DNA of 64,000 bases, from assembly GCA_025766275.1 (NCBI GenBank), contig JAFKAC010000003.1, positions 1,798,001 through 1,862,000 on the forward strand. Reading direction: 5' to 3'. This DNA comes from Lactarius indigo (lineage: Eukaryota > Basidiomycota > Agaricomycetes > Russulales > Russulaceae). Of the stretch, positions 21,607 through 33,102 are shown piece after piece. How positions within the stretch are numbered: the first letter of the stretch is position 1; each line of letters begins with the position of its first letter. Made by a program: the position numbers and the translations under genes. The notes beneath the pieces are model-generated. The model made no database searches. It was given only the letters and a program-made list of their open reading frames with translations, and had not been told where the DNA came from.

Positions 21607-24208
21607 TTAATGTGGTGCCAACGGGCCGACGCGAACATGTTCCCTAGCCTGTCGCTGCTTCTCCTTTGCATCAACTATCTCGAGCTTGCGACGAGCCATA
21701 AGTTTCTTGATGTATCGGCGCTTTTTGGCAAAAGTGTCATCACAGTCCTGGCCATGACGTGAATTCACTAACCTGTGCACCGTGTTTTAATCGTGTGATG
21801 ATGGTCGCGGCCTCGCCTTTGGTTAAATTTTTCAATCTCTCCGGGAACCCGTCATCATCCGAGTGTTCTCGAAAATCTTGCACGGACTTGTGGACGTAAC
21901 CCCACCTCTTTGCAACAAATAACTTCTGAGCAGCAGACGCCGGTCCCTGACGCCATTTTGCCGTTCGCAATAGTCTCGAATCAGGGTTCAGCAAGGATGT
22001 CACACAAGGGACTATCGTCATTCTTACGCTTGTGATAACGGCCCCTTCAATATCTTTTCGGTGGCATATGTGTCACAACCTCGCACGGCGTCTGCGAGAC
22101 TGCCCGCGTCAAGGACCTTCCTGTTCGTCCGAAACTTAGATATGTTTAGAGCGGCGGCCGTTTCAGTATGAATTGTTGGGGTATAATGCGCGTGGAAATG
22201 TCGCTCTTTGTCTGGGAAAAAGAAAGTCAAATGGAGATGGACCTGCTTAGTGTAAATCGCGCTCACCATCAGGTACGGGTTCAATCCGGATATGGCCTTT
22301 GCCAAGGCATTCGAGGACGTAGATGTCATCGCCACAACTTACCCAGGCATTCCTGCTCAGTTGTGCTATATGAGGCAATGTTCCTAGACTCTGATTGACC
22401 AGAGAGAAGGGATCGTCGTAGTCGATGTAAGTAACAGAGCGCGGGTCTGGTATGGAGCATCGATTATCTCCAATAGAAATTACACTCGATTCTCCGGTGA
22501 CAGCGTCCGCTCGTACTTCCAGTTCCGTGGTTGTTTCATCTGAACAGGGCATCAGCATCTCAGATAGCGAGGTCAACGAATGTGTGTGGTACCATCCACC
22601 ACAGTTGTTGGGTCCAGGCCTAACAATGTTGGTGCACTGACCACACCGACGACACGTTTCATGGAGTCAACAAAATCAATTATGTGGCAGTCTTGTTTCC
22701 CCGTGCCAGGAGACAATCTCATTCCACGTCCGATCTGCAAGCCTCTTGACGCGGGGTGAACTCGACGTAACATAACAGGTAACGAACCATTTGCATGAAA
22801 ACGTTCCGGGACCTCGTAGGCCGAGCAACCACCACACAGTCAATATTCGGAATGTCGGTACCTTCTGTCAAGAGGGCTATGTGATAGCAAGAAAATATGA
22901 AGCGAGTCCTGGATGCAGGTGGACTGCGCAACTTACCGCAGTTCAGAAGAACAGGAAACTCCCCAGATTTGAAGGCATCGATTGACGCAATACGCTCCGC
23001 ACTTGGAGTTCCTGCATATAGGTACCGAGCATCGATACCCGCCAATTGGAATGTTTTCGTCAACGCCCGGACATGAGCGACATTCACGGCGAAGACGAGG
23101 GTTGATTTACGTTTAGAAGCTGGACGGTCTAACGCTCGGTAAAGTGAGTAGCGATGTCGACGCAATGACTAACCTGCTCTATCGAGCCACGTTTGAACAA
23201 CGAGCTTGTTGATTGTCTCTGTATTAATGACATGAGCAAGGCTGGTTGCGCTGAAGTCTCCACTATGGGTGTTAATAGTGACGTCTTTCAAATCTATGTT
23301 GGCTTTCACAGTCGTAAAACGGACATTACAAAGCCTTGAATGAAATGAAATGAATAGTTGTCGATATTAACGGCGGTGCCACGACCTACCACTGCTCTTT
23401 GATCATGTCTAGGAAATCTCGATGATACACGATCCTTTCGAATACTGAACCGAGCGCAAGACCGTCGTGCCTGCTGAAAGTGGCAGAAAATCCAAAGATT
23501 GGAACAGCGTCCCGAACAGGGCGAGCATGCGAGAGGCTTTCAGGGGATGGAATATCTGGGTGAAAGAAGGACAGGATGCGGCGGTATCTGAGGATAGAAC
23601 AAGGATCATTCCCCTGAGAGAGAAAAAAATTGACCACACATACGATGGAGCTGCGGCATGGTGGGCCTCGTCGACTACTACGGCCTTGAAACCTTGCGGC
23701 GAGAACTTGTGCAAGCGCTCTGCCTCGAGCAGAGTTTGGTACGTCGCGACGGTCCTTTCCGCATATTAGACAATCGGACCGCCCAAAACGTAACTGAGAC
23801 TCACAGATCGGCATCGCCTGACGCCTTGTGCTTGCCACCCTGCTCTATTTCCACCGTCCAGTCTGGCCGCTGTTGCCTCGCGTGCGCTGCAGCCTGCTTT
23901 GCCAGCTCTATGCTGTTGACAATAACCAACGACTTTGTTGCACTAGGCTGGCCTTTTCTTGGCTCTAGTCGAGACAGAAGCGAAACGAAGACAGCTGTCT
24001 TTCCCGCTCCTGTTGGCAGCGAGACGCCAATACGTGAAGCCCCCGAACTGTGCGCGTCGAGACATGCCTTGAGGCAGGTTTCTTGGTAAGGACGCAATGA
24101 CAGCTGAGATGACTGGCGCAACGACGCCTGGGTCTTAAACAGGCAGGAAACCAGTAGGCGGCGAAGCGACAGTCGAAGCAATGGAGGTCTACTTACAGGA
24201 GACCGCAT
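21607..24208 (-). CDS. IRC3: IRC3-like mitochondrial SF2 DNA helicase
   Basis: Irc3 is a double-stranded DNA helicase that helps maintain mitochondrial DNA. The start at 24208 gives an Arg/Ser/Leu-rich presequence ([19 protein letters not shown]), then [15 protein letters not shown], Walker [17 protein letters not shown], and after an intron [14 protein letters not shown] (motif II, DEAH). Downstream exons have [19 protein letters not shown], a motif V region [23 protein letters not shown], then [20 protein letters not shown] (motif VI, Arg finger). The tail is helical and basic ([20 protein letters not shown]) and ends at TAA, 21607-21609. Its left neighbour is convergent; the 3' end lies about 100 bp from the pseudouridine gene. 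Confidence 0.87.
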
Positions 24209-24447
24209 TAACGCTCAGCAGCGAGAACGAGAACCGCTTTTGGATCCGCATATTAATTTAAGAGAAATCACGATATTTAGGGTCAACGAAGTGTATTGCA
24301 CCAACGCTTCAAAAACCCGAACTAGACAAATACGTCACTAGTAGAAGATATAATCGCAGCTCTATGATGAAAAAGTCATGCAATACGTAAGAAAAAAATT
24401 AGTGACGATCCTCGGAAAAGATCCCGCTTTTATGAGGTGCTAGGCAC

Positions 24448-25776
24448 TTAACCGGAACCTATACGGATCTAATGAGAAACTGCCCCAACAGTCGACACTA
24501 GTTTACTTACCACCGGAGTAGACCTTGCCGAACATGACTTGTTGGAGCTTGTCGTACAATGACAACACACCAGCACCAGCAACACCACGAAGGATGTTAG
24601 CGCCAGCACCCTTGAAGAGCGACTTTGTACCCTCTTTGGCGACGATCTAGAAGTACAAGGTAAAACATGCGTTATAAGCAAGTGTGAGGAGAAAAAGTAC
24701 ATACCTGCGAAGCAGCATCAAACATTGACTTGTAATGTGTGGTCGATCCAGAGGTCATCATCATACGGCGACGGATGGTGTCCAAGGGATACGAAGCAAG
24801 ACCAGCACCAATTGTAACACCCCAGCCGAGTAAGAAGGACGCAAGGAATGAGCCCTGAAGAGCACCAACAAGAACCACGGGCTCTTTGACAGACGTCAGT
24901 ACTGACTCTTAACGCGGAACGTGGAGGAAACGAACTCAGCGAATCATAGACACCGAAGTAGAGACCACGATACACAATGATCCCGACAACAGAGGGTACG
25001 AAGCCACGGTAGAGGCCGGCAAGACCGTCCGAGGCAAGTGTCTTTTTATAGACATCAACCAAGCCGTTGAACTGGCGGGCCCCTCCACCCTTCGCCGACT
25101 TGGCGTCATTTGCAAGACGTGTACGGGCATAGTCAAGAGAATAGACGAAAAGTAGCGATGATGCACCGGCAGCACCACCAGAGGCGACGTTGCCAGCGAA
25201 CCACTTCCAGTAACCGTCGTTCTTCTTGAAACCAAAGAGAGACTTGAAGTAGTCCTCTGAATTGCCACGTCAGAAGATTACGCGACCCAAAAAAAAATTA
25301 AGGCGCACTGAATGCAAAGTTCAACGCTTGGGTAGGGAAGTAACGAATGACGTTGGCAGTGTTGCCACGCCAGAGTGAGAGAAGACCCTCATCCTTGTAG
25401 GTACGGGCGAAGCAATCGACGACACCCTTGTAAGGGTGTGAAAGGCGACCCTGCTTGATCTGAAAGGACAATAGGATGTAAGCAGACAGCCTAGGAAGCA
25501 TAGTTCAAAGCCATGACGTGCCATCTCATCCTGGTTCTGGACCAAGAGTTTGATACGCTCTATGGGTGCAGCGGATGTTTTAGCAACAGCCTAGAGGCGA
25601 TGTAAATTGAGTATGCTCAGGTTAGAGTTGATGAATGAGTGAGCGTACAGCTGAGACACCTCCCATGAGGAAGTCAACTGTTAAGATGACATGTAAGTAA
25701 CAGTCACGGCGGAATGCAGCGAAACCAGCGTACCAGCGAACTCCTTAGGAGTCTTGCCCTTCTTAACGTCGGCCAT
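24448..25776 (-). CDS. AAC: Mitochondrial ADP/ATP carrier
   Basis: The carrier exchanges cytosolic ADP for matrix ATP across the inner mitochondrial membrane. It starts [14 protein letters not shown] at 25776, followed by [20 protein letters not shown] (first mitochondrial carrier repeat with the PIERIK signature). Then come [53 protein letters not shown] and [21 protein letters not shown] is diagnostic of ADP/ATP carriers. It ends [25 protein letters not shown], with the last codons on a short final exon and TAA at 24448-24450. Seven or so introns are present. Three repeats and six helices are complete, at about 310 residues as expected. Confidence 0.95.
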
Positions 25777-26051
25777 TTTGATATAGAATAGGGAGGGGAG
25801 AGGGAGAGAGGAGTAGTGAAGATGATGGGAAGAGGAGAGGTTGAAGGAAAGCTGAAAAAAGGCTTCGCGTGGGCTCTAAAGGCGCGGCTGTCCCCGGGAT
25901 TACCCTAACTCCGCTCAGGACCGAACCGACCGAACCGTATTACGCCGGAGTTGGTATTTGTTTTGGCAGGCACTGGCTGGCAATTAAAACTCAACTCCGA
26001 GTGAATTTATATTTATCATAGGCTCGATACACATCTCAGAAATACGTCACA

Positions 26052-28556
26052 CTATCCATTCCCAAACTGCGAGTAATACCCCGTTCTATGTGTAGCGACC
26101 TGTGATCCGAATGACCCAGCAGACACCTGTCCATAGTAAGGAGTCGTATACGGAGAACCCGCGTGGGGAGTAGCCGTATATTGACCGCCATGACTTGGGG
26201 GCCGCTGTAATGGAACAAATCGCCTTGCGCCTTGATGACCACCGAGGCCTGCCACATCCGCCGTAGGAATATTGACATTCCCATTTACAGTCCGTGTCGT
26301 CGTCGCGTCGCCTGGTGAGTTTGGCGAGTCACCGATGCGTGATTTCTTCCAAATTTCCTCTGCCGGTACCACTGGGTCTACCTCCGCCTTCCGTTTCTTT
26401 TCCAAACTGCGAACTGAGGCGCTCTCCTCGTCAGAATCTAGGGTGAGGTCTATCACCTGCGTGCTCGCCAATCCGTTCACCAGAGATCGTTCACGGCGCG
26501 ACGGTGACAATTCACGCTTGACTTCGCCCTCGTCCTCTTCTTCGGAATCCAGGACGAAGACATCTCCTGAATTCTGTATCTTTTCCTGGGTCGAGGTATC
26601 GTGTGCATAATCGGAAGGGCTGGATGATTCCACTGGGGGTTTCGGATATGGCGTAGGACTGGCAGCTGGTGGCGCAGGTTTGTGGGTTCCCTTCCAAGCC
26701 GACGAAGCGTACTTGTCGTCGGAAGTGTGCCACTCGCCATCCGCTTCAACAATGACATCTTCAACCGTATCCGGTGTACTGTCCAATATCGAGTTGAAGT
26801 AACTGTGTGCTCATTAGTGACTCACTGAGATATAGAAATGACCTAATCGACATACCCATCCACTATCAGTTCCTCATGATTGATCGGCTTCTCACATACT
26901 GGGCAAGACCACGTTGTTGTCTGTTCGTTCACCGAGTACCACGAAAGAGCATCGAAGCATTGTACGTGAACGCATTGCGAGGAGCGACATGGCGTTGTGA
27001 TACGACCGTAACTTAGCTGAATAACACCAATTCGCTCAGAAAGTCAATTGGCGAATGCGAGAGAACTTACAGGGCATTTCAAGGTGGTTTTCTGCGGGCC
27101 AGCAACGATGTCTTCGTCTTCATCTTTGGCCGCCTGCGCCCCTGGTGTCCATTGGAATTAGGAGGGCTACCTGGAATAAATTAAGCACGTACGTTGAGCA
27201 AGAACATCTTCACGACTCCGAAATTTGCCTTTCTTTACTCTTTCAATTAGCTGATTTACTGTAGTGACTTGGACCAGCATGACGACCATATAATACTTCT
27301 GTTAAACGTCTGTGATCAGATGTCCGTGCCCATAAACGGAAGCTCGCACTTTCGGAGGCGGAGGGGGTTGGTTGCTGTTCGTTTGACTATTCACGTAGAC
27401 CATTTCTACACGATTCTGGTGTCCAAGGGCAATCCTTACAGAACTCCCGAGGTACGCCGGGGGTGCAGTTCCTGGCTTCTTCTTCATACCCTTCGTGCTC
27501 GCGGTGAGCTGAACCTGATTGACTCTGATCTCGCATGTTGGGGGGAATTCGATGGGGCACGGATTGCCACCGAAACGAAGACCGGACGCCCCGAGAGCGA
27601 AGTATGAAGAGGAAGTGCAATAAAGACGAAGCTGGTACTTCGGACTGAGGGACGGGTCATGAGACGCATACAATTATCCGAGATAACGGAAACGCACTCA
27701 GGTGAATTGAGCTTTGCAATTTGGTCAGCATTCAGAGAAAATACTAGAACTTGTTGACGACGATCGCCAGAACTGGACGACTCTGCGCTCTGTTAGACAG
27801 CGCAGTGCTGGGACGTAATCATGGCGCACCAGGACACTCCGCAATGCTTGATACGGTCTGATCGACTCGAAAGAATGGGGAAGATTTGAACAGGATGGCT
27901 AGATAGTGTGTAGGCCACAGCATTTAGAAAGGGGGGCAGGGAGCCTACCGGGTCGGGGTACAGCCACTGGGGCACTGGCCTGGGGTGGCGTGACGGGGAG
28001 CGTGGGGTTTCGAGGAGGAGCAAAGGGATCATAACGAGGGGGAACACTACTTGGACCGGGGGTGGTACCCGCATAGGGTCGGGCGATGGGAGGGGTTCCG
28101 GGATAAGAGCTTGCAGTTGAGGAGGCTATAAGACCCGGTGCAGAATGCGCTTGGTTTCTCCAGCTATTAATGAGCGAGCGGTAAGTGAGATATTGGAGTC
28201 AGAGGCAAAAGGGCAGGACGAGTATGCACGAGGATAAGGAGCCATTCAACTCACATGCCTGAGTTGCGCACTTGGTACAAGACACTCCGGGCTTTATTCC
28301 ATTTGTCCAAGTTGCTCGAGACGCGCCATTCATTGAGAACGCTTAGTATGCGGTCTATGAGATCCTGCTTCTTGCCGGTCTTGCTGAGCATTGTCCAGCA
28401 CACATCGTTGAATCCCGCGATGATCTGCTTAAGTCTGTCGACGGTGTTATGTCTTACGTTGACCTTGAGGGTCTGCGAGATAATAGTCAGGTGGCGTCAA
28501 GGCACAAATGTATAGAGAAACACATCGAAATCGCCCCAGGGGTCGGCGGCGGACAT
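26052..28556 (-). CDS. SIZ1: SIZ/PIAS-type SUMO E3 ligase
   Basis: These ligases attach SUMO to nuclear proteins. From the start at 28556 (MSAADPWGDFD) the order is SAP domain (VDRLKQIIAGFNDVC, KQDLIDRILSVL), a Pro-rich linker, PINIT domain (SPFFRVDQTVSSIAECP, YQLRLYCTSSSYFALG, EFPPTCEIRVNQVQLTAS, GMKKKPGTAPPAYLG, NRVEMVYVNS) and the SP-RING (ITTPCRSSQCVHVQCFDALS, TWSCPVCEKPINHEELIVDG). The Cys and His ligands of the SP-RING are present. The C-terminal exon is acidic with two SUMO-interacting motifs (VFVLDSEEEDEG and VIDLTLDSDEE) and a Gly/Tyr/Ser tail. Divergent from NudC, with 159 bp between start codons. Confidence 0.92.
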
Positions 28557-28715
28557 GGTAGGGGGCGGAACGTTCGCGGTGAACACTAGGAACCACGAGA
28601 AACGGTCATTCTTCAATTGCCACTGGGCACAGGGAAAGGCAAAACGAATACACAAGTGTAAACAAACACGTGACTATAGACTTAATCACAATGACTCGAT
28701 TATAATTGACCGATA

Positions 28716-29598
28716 ATGTCCACCCAAGACGACTACGACAAGTTAACCCCAGAGGAGAGGGAGATTCGCGACAAGGCTGATCGCCAGCGGGAGGCGGAGG
28801 AGCAAGCAGGTATATCGGTCGTTTTCAGTGCGACTCTATTCAAACCACACTAGCCCTGCCTTATTCTTGGAAGCAATCCCTCCAAGACGTCGACGTCGTG
28901 GTACCTGTTCCCAAGGGAACCCGCGCACGCGAACTCGTGGTCGTAATTTCGAAGAAGAAACTTCATGTTGGACTCAAAGGCAAGGACCCCATCATGACCG
29001 GCGATCTCTGTCAGGACATCAAAATCGAAGAGAGTACTTGGACTCTCGGTTAGCGCACCTGCTCGTGTAGTCTCGTCCCTACTTCAAACTAGGTTTCAGA
29101 GGACCAGTCGTCAATTGAGCTTCACCTCGAGAAAGTGAACAAGATGCAATGGTGGGAGAACGTCCTCACCCATCATCCCAAGATCGATACGAAGAAGATC
29201 CAACCAGAGAACAGCAAACTCAGCGATCTTGACGGTGAGACAAGGTCAGTGGACTTGTTTGGCGTTTCTGTGTTTTCATTTTAACAATCGCTTCAGAGGG
29301 ATGGTCGAGAAGATGATGGTTCGTCTTTGATCTCTTTCCTCTTTGGACATTCGTACTAAGTCACACAAAGTTCGACAACCAACAGAAGGTCTGTCTCCGT
29401 TGGAAGCATTCCAGCATTGCTGATGCGCTCTGTTTCATAGCAACTAGGGAAGCCCACATCTGATGAGATCAAAAAGCAAGAGGTATGCTGTGTCTGTCAC
29501 ATTCCGCGTCATCCGTCGCTTGACAGTTTTTTCAGGCGCTGAGGAAATTTCAACTCGCTCATCCAGAGCTAGATTTCTCAAATGCAAAGATTTCATGA
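28716..29598 (+). CDS. nudC: NudC nuclear distribution / CS-domain co-chaperone
   Basis: NudC supports dynein-dependent nuclear movement and acts as an Hsp90 co-chaperone. The start [20 protein letters not shown] at 28716 is a charged helix. After an intron the CS domain reads [38 protein letters not shown] and [10 protein letters not shown], then [20 protein letters not shown]. The C-terminus has the family's short exons: [26 protein letters not shown] and [17 protein letters not shown], stopping at 29598. The size (about 190 residues) fits fungal NudC. It converges on ESF1, whose stop is 124 bp away. Confidence 0.93.
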
Positions 29599-29722
29599 GC
29601 GGTTGAGGATGTTCAGAAGTTATCACAGCCATGTCTCACGACTGTATTTGCGATGTGAGAATCTCATCACACTTATTACACAAGGAGCATGACCAGTGGT
29701 GCACGAGACATTGAAGAAAACA

Positions 29723-31997
29723 TCATAATTTTCGACGTTTCGTACCACTGTCCCCTACATTCACGCCTTTTCGCTTAACACTTTCCACCAAACTCGATAG
29801 AGTTTGCCTAGTTCCGCCTTGGGAAGCTCGCTCAGCTGTGCGGGCTTGATCGCCAGAAGTTTTCCGTTTCAATCGTTCTTCAAGTAGTGCCGACATTGAC
29901 TTGGTCTTCTTGAAGCTGGAGACTACGTCAGAATCGATCCTCTCAAGTCTGCAATGTACGCTTACTTAGGGTGACTGGGGTCGATTGCAAAGGCGTGATC
30001 TTCGTGCAGCGCCGTGAAGCGCTCGTCCTTGACATCGACGATGAAGTCGTCTTGAACCTCATTCTCATCATTGTCGTTTTTCTTCTTTCTTCCTTTGTGC
30101 TTCTTCCTCGCGCCCTTTTCTGCTTTGATTATTGCCGCCATGTCGAAATGCTTTGGTCCCGAATCGAGTCGGTCTGGAGCGACGAGTAACGAAAGCTCCT
30201 CCTTGGTGGAGAAGCTCCTGGATTTACTCCTTTGCTCACCCTTTGCACTTCCTCCCGCTGGACGTGGGTTGCTGTCGCTGTCCTCCTCTCCGTCGCCTCG
30301 AGCAAAAAAGTCGTCCGTAGACGGTTCACCTTCGTTTCTTTCCTGCAGATCCTTCCTGCGTTTCTTCCGCTTCTCTCGCATTTTGCGCTGATACCTCCCG
30401 AGCGTTGTTTCGTCTTCATCCTTTCCGCTTGTCAGAGCGGGACGGAACGTAACCTCCATGTCCACGTCGCCTTCATCGCCCAGGTCGCTAGGCTTGCTAC
30501 CAGCCCAGCCTTCCGGCAGGTCATGGTTGCTACCTTCGAGTAGAAGGGCACGCAGTTTGTCGCGATCAATGGATTTCTTCGTAGCTTTTGCTTCACCCTC
30601 GTATTCTTCGTCAGAAGATGATGCAATGTATGCCCGGAAATCGTCCCCGTCAATGTCTTTGAGAGAGAGGGTCCGACGCGTCACACGATCGCGTTCTGGG
30701 TCATCTTGGTCCCAGGTCAACTTGACTTTCGAATGTCGGAGAGCCTGCGTTTATGGTTATCATCGATATGAGGTCTACAGGACGTGGTCCTACATCTGTC
30801 GTAAAGTCAAGGGGTTGATAGTTTGTGCTTTCATCCGCAGAGGTGGCCTGGTCCCTGTTTGGTGAGTTACACCTGCGTGAGTTGAAGGGCAAGCACAGAA
30901 GAGGTAGTGATATCACCTGCATTCTTCGTCAAACGTCATGTCATCCGGAACGAAGCTCAAATTCAAGACATTTGCTGATCGTTCAAGTTCAGCACCTTGC
31001 AACTCGGAGTAGAGATGTGTGGCAAGCTGAACGGAGTCACATTCCACGATGGCATAGTAATATCTGTTTTAAATGCATTCGAGGGGTGCGCTTATAGACG
31101 TCGGTTTAACACACCTCAGGCGTTCTAATTGGTACTTCCTTAGTGCATCTTCGTCGTACTCTCCTGAGTCCCCAATCTCGTAGATGGTCCTCTCGTTCAC
31201 ATCCTCTTCGTGGTCCGTCATTTTTTTCTTGAATAACTCAAGTGGGGGGCCATTCTCTTCGTGTGCCATACGCTCTAAGCCAAATTTGCTTGGGTAGATG
31301 CGTACGCTAAGGACTCTACCCTTCACAGAAGGGGTAAACACCGTGTCTGACTTGGAGGACGACTTGACGGGGGAGATAGCAGAACTGAAGATTTTATACA
31401 AATGTGTAGCTCGGACGTAGTCCCAATCCAGGTCGACAACAGCGATACGACGCATCCTACGCGAGCTATCTTGTCCATCTTCGGAAGCGATCTTTGGGTA
31501 TGGGGTAGCCTGCGGAATAGAGTCTACCGTGTCATCTTCGTCCAGATTAATTTCGGCATCCTCTCCGTCTGGAACTGGGAGTGGCCCGTCAGTGTCACGA
31601 CCCAGAACAACAATGTCTTCGTTCTCATCGTCGCTCGGCCTGGCATCTTTTGAACTATCATCTTCCTCGTCGGAAGACTCGAGAAGCACCTCCCCGCGAG
31701 CATAGTCAGGACCAGCAGAGAATTCGACCGGAGTTTCCGGGTCAATTTTGTAAAATCGGCGCAAACTTTCATTTTCTTGGACATCAGACAACCGGCGGCC
31801 ATATTTGTCCACGCGTCCTGCCAGCATTTGGACGTCTGAGTGGTGAACGGACGAAGATATAAATAGCTCTGACCGATCTCTGACTGTTTCTTGAATAGAG
31901 AACTGAATCTACTGTCCACTGCGACCTTGTTTTTGTGTCTTTTGAGGCTGCGAAAACGGGGATCAGACTTCAGACGGCGAAAGCGGGGATCCGACAT
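29723..31997 (-). CDS. ESF1: ESF1 pre-18S rRNA processing factor
   Basis: Esf1 is a nucleolar protein of early small-subunit ribosome assembly. It starts MSDPRFRRLKSDPRFRSLKR at 31997, as typical, then VDKYGRRLSDVQENESLRRF, a long acidic segment, RIAVVDLDWDYVRATHLYK and VLSVRIYPSKFGLERMAHEE (RRM-like core), and EDALRKYQLERLRYYYA across an intron. It continues VPDDMTFDEE, LRHSKVKLTWDQDDPER and long acidic/basic stretches. The C-terminal NUC153 motif DDFIVDVKDERFTALHEDH then FAIDPSHPKFKKTKSM is complete. The final exon ends GTKRRKL with TGA at 29723-29725, a nuclear-localisation-like tail. Four introns or so. Confidence 0.93.
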
Positions 31998-32344
31998 GAT
32001 TGCGGGCGAGCCTTGCAGACACGGGCGCCGAATCTTGTGATGGTAGAGGGGGTGTCTGAGATTACGTTATCGTGTGCATTCAGCAACAATCGTTGGAGCG
32101 TTGTTGGTTGCGAGGGAGGGAACAGAGTATTTAAGATCACCCGGATATTCTATTCTCGTTTCCTTACCTTCTCTCTTTCTTTCATCCTCTTACACCCCTT
32201 CACTTGTCGGTCTTGTCATTTGATATGATTGTGCCATCGTCTGAGCTAACTTTCTTTCTGTAGACTTTCGTTTCGTTCAGGCCGCAGGTCGACCTTTCAG
32301 CCTTCTCTATTCTACTTTCCATCGCAACCTTACCGACTTTCAAT

Positions 32345-32785
32345 ATGTCCACATCTCGCCTTGTTGCCATCGCTTTCGTGCTTGTCTTTGCCATCGTCAA
32401 CGTTGTGGCCACTCCTCTGCCAGAGCCGGTTAACATTCGTCTCGGGGTGCGTCGCCATTGCCTTGGGTACCTCCTAGTATGCTGATAACTTTTTCAGCAT
32501 GCTTTGGCTCAGCGTGATCCAACGCCCTTCGAACCCATCCCAGCTTATGTGAAGCGGGACGGGCTGTACTTGGTGTGTTTACCCTGCTCTTGATTTGGCG
32601 GCAATTACTAAATGTCAACCTTTCATCAGGAGAATGGCAAACGTGATACCAATACCATCCCAGAGGAGACACCCACTCAAGCCCCGAATGGTCAAATCGA
32701 ACTTTATGGACGTGCGCCTCAAGGCGGTGTCATTCCTGCGGAGGTCGCCGTTAAATCACCGAATGGCGTTGTGCAACTGTACTAA
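32345..32785 (+). CDS. Small secreted protein with dibasic (Kex2-like) sites
   Basis: Three exons (32345-32446, 32499-32572, 32631-32785; ends approximate) splice in phase 0 with GTGCGT and GTGTGT donors. The first encodes a clear signal peptide (MSTSRLVAIAFVLVFAIVNV, cleaved near VVATPLPEP). The mature part is about 75 residues with no Cys. It carries QRD, VKRDG and GKRDT, where KR matches Kex2 processing sites. The last exon repeats a short motif, PNGQIELY and PNGVVQLY, the second ending the protein at TAA 32783-32785. This could be a processed secreted peptide precursor; I do not recognise the family. It is divergent from ESF1. Confidence 0.75.
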
Positions 32786-33102
32786 ATTCGCGAAGTCCTG
32801 TGAACAGGCTCGTGGAGGCGGCGAGTCGGGTTGCATCGAGTAGAGAGTTTCCAACCCGGCTGATTCATTCATTTCATTTCTTCCCCCACTCACCACTTGC
32901 GTTGTTTTGAGTACATTGTAACGTGCGAAAGCAATTGGATTGAATATGAGAGAGACTGGTTACCCAAATTTGTACCATTGGTGACGAGTGATAAGTTGTT
33001 GCCACCCGAGCAAGATTCGGCACATGTGATCCAAATTTGTGGATGGCGGGTATTTGAAACAATGTAATTGGGTTCGAAATTGGTCGTAGGGCTGAGACGT
33101 TG

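Noticed and set aside
31402..31653. Plus-strand hydrophobic frame opposite ESF1
   Set aside because: It is the complement of the acidic ESF1 segment, which turns Asp/Glu codons into Val/Phe/Ser.
33060..33080. tRNA T-loop-like word (GGTTCGAAATT)
   Set aside because: No matching acceptor stem or anticodon arm lies at the right distance.
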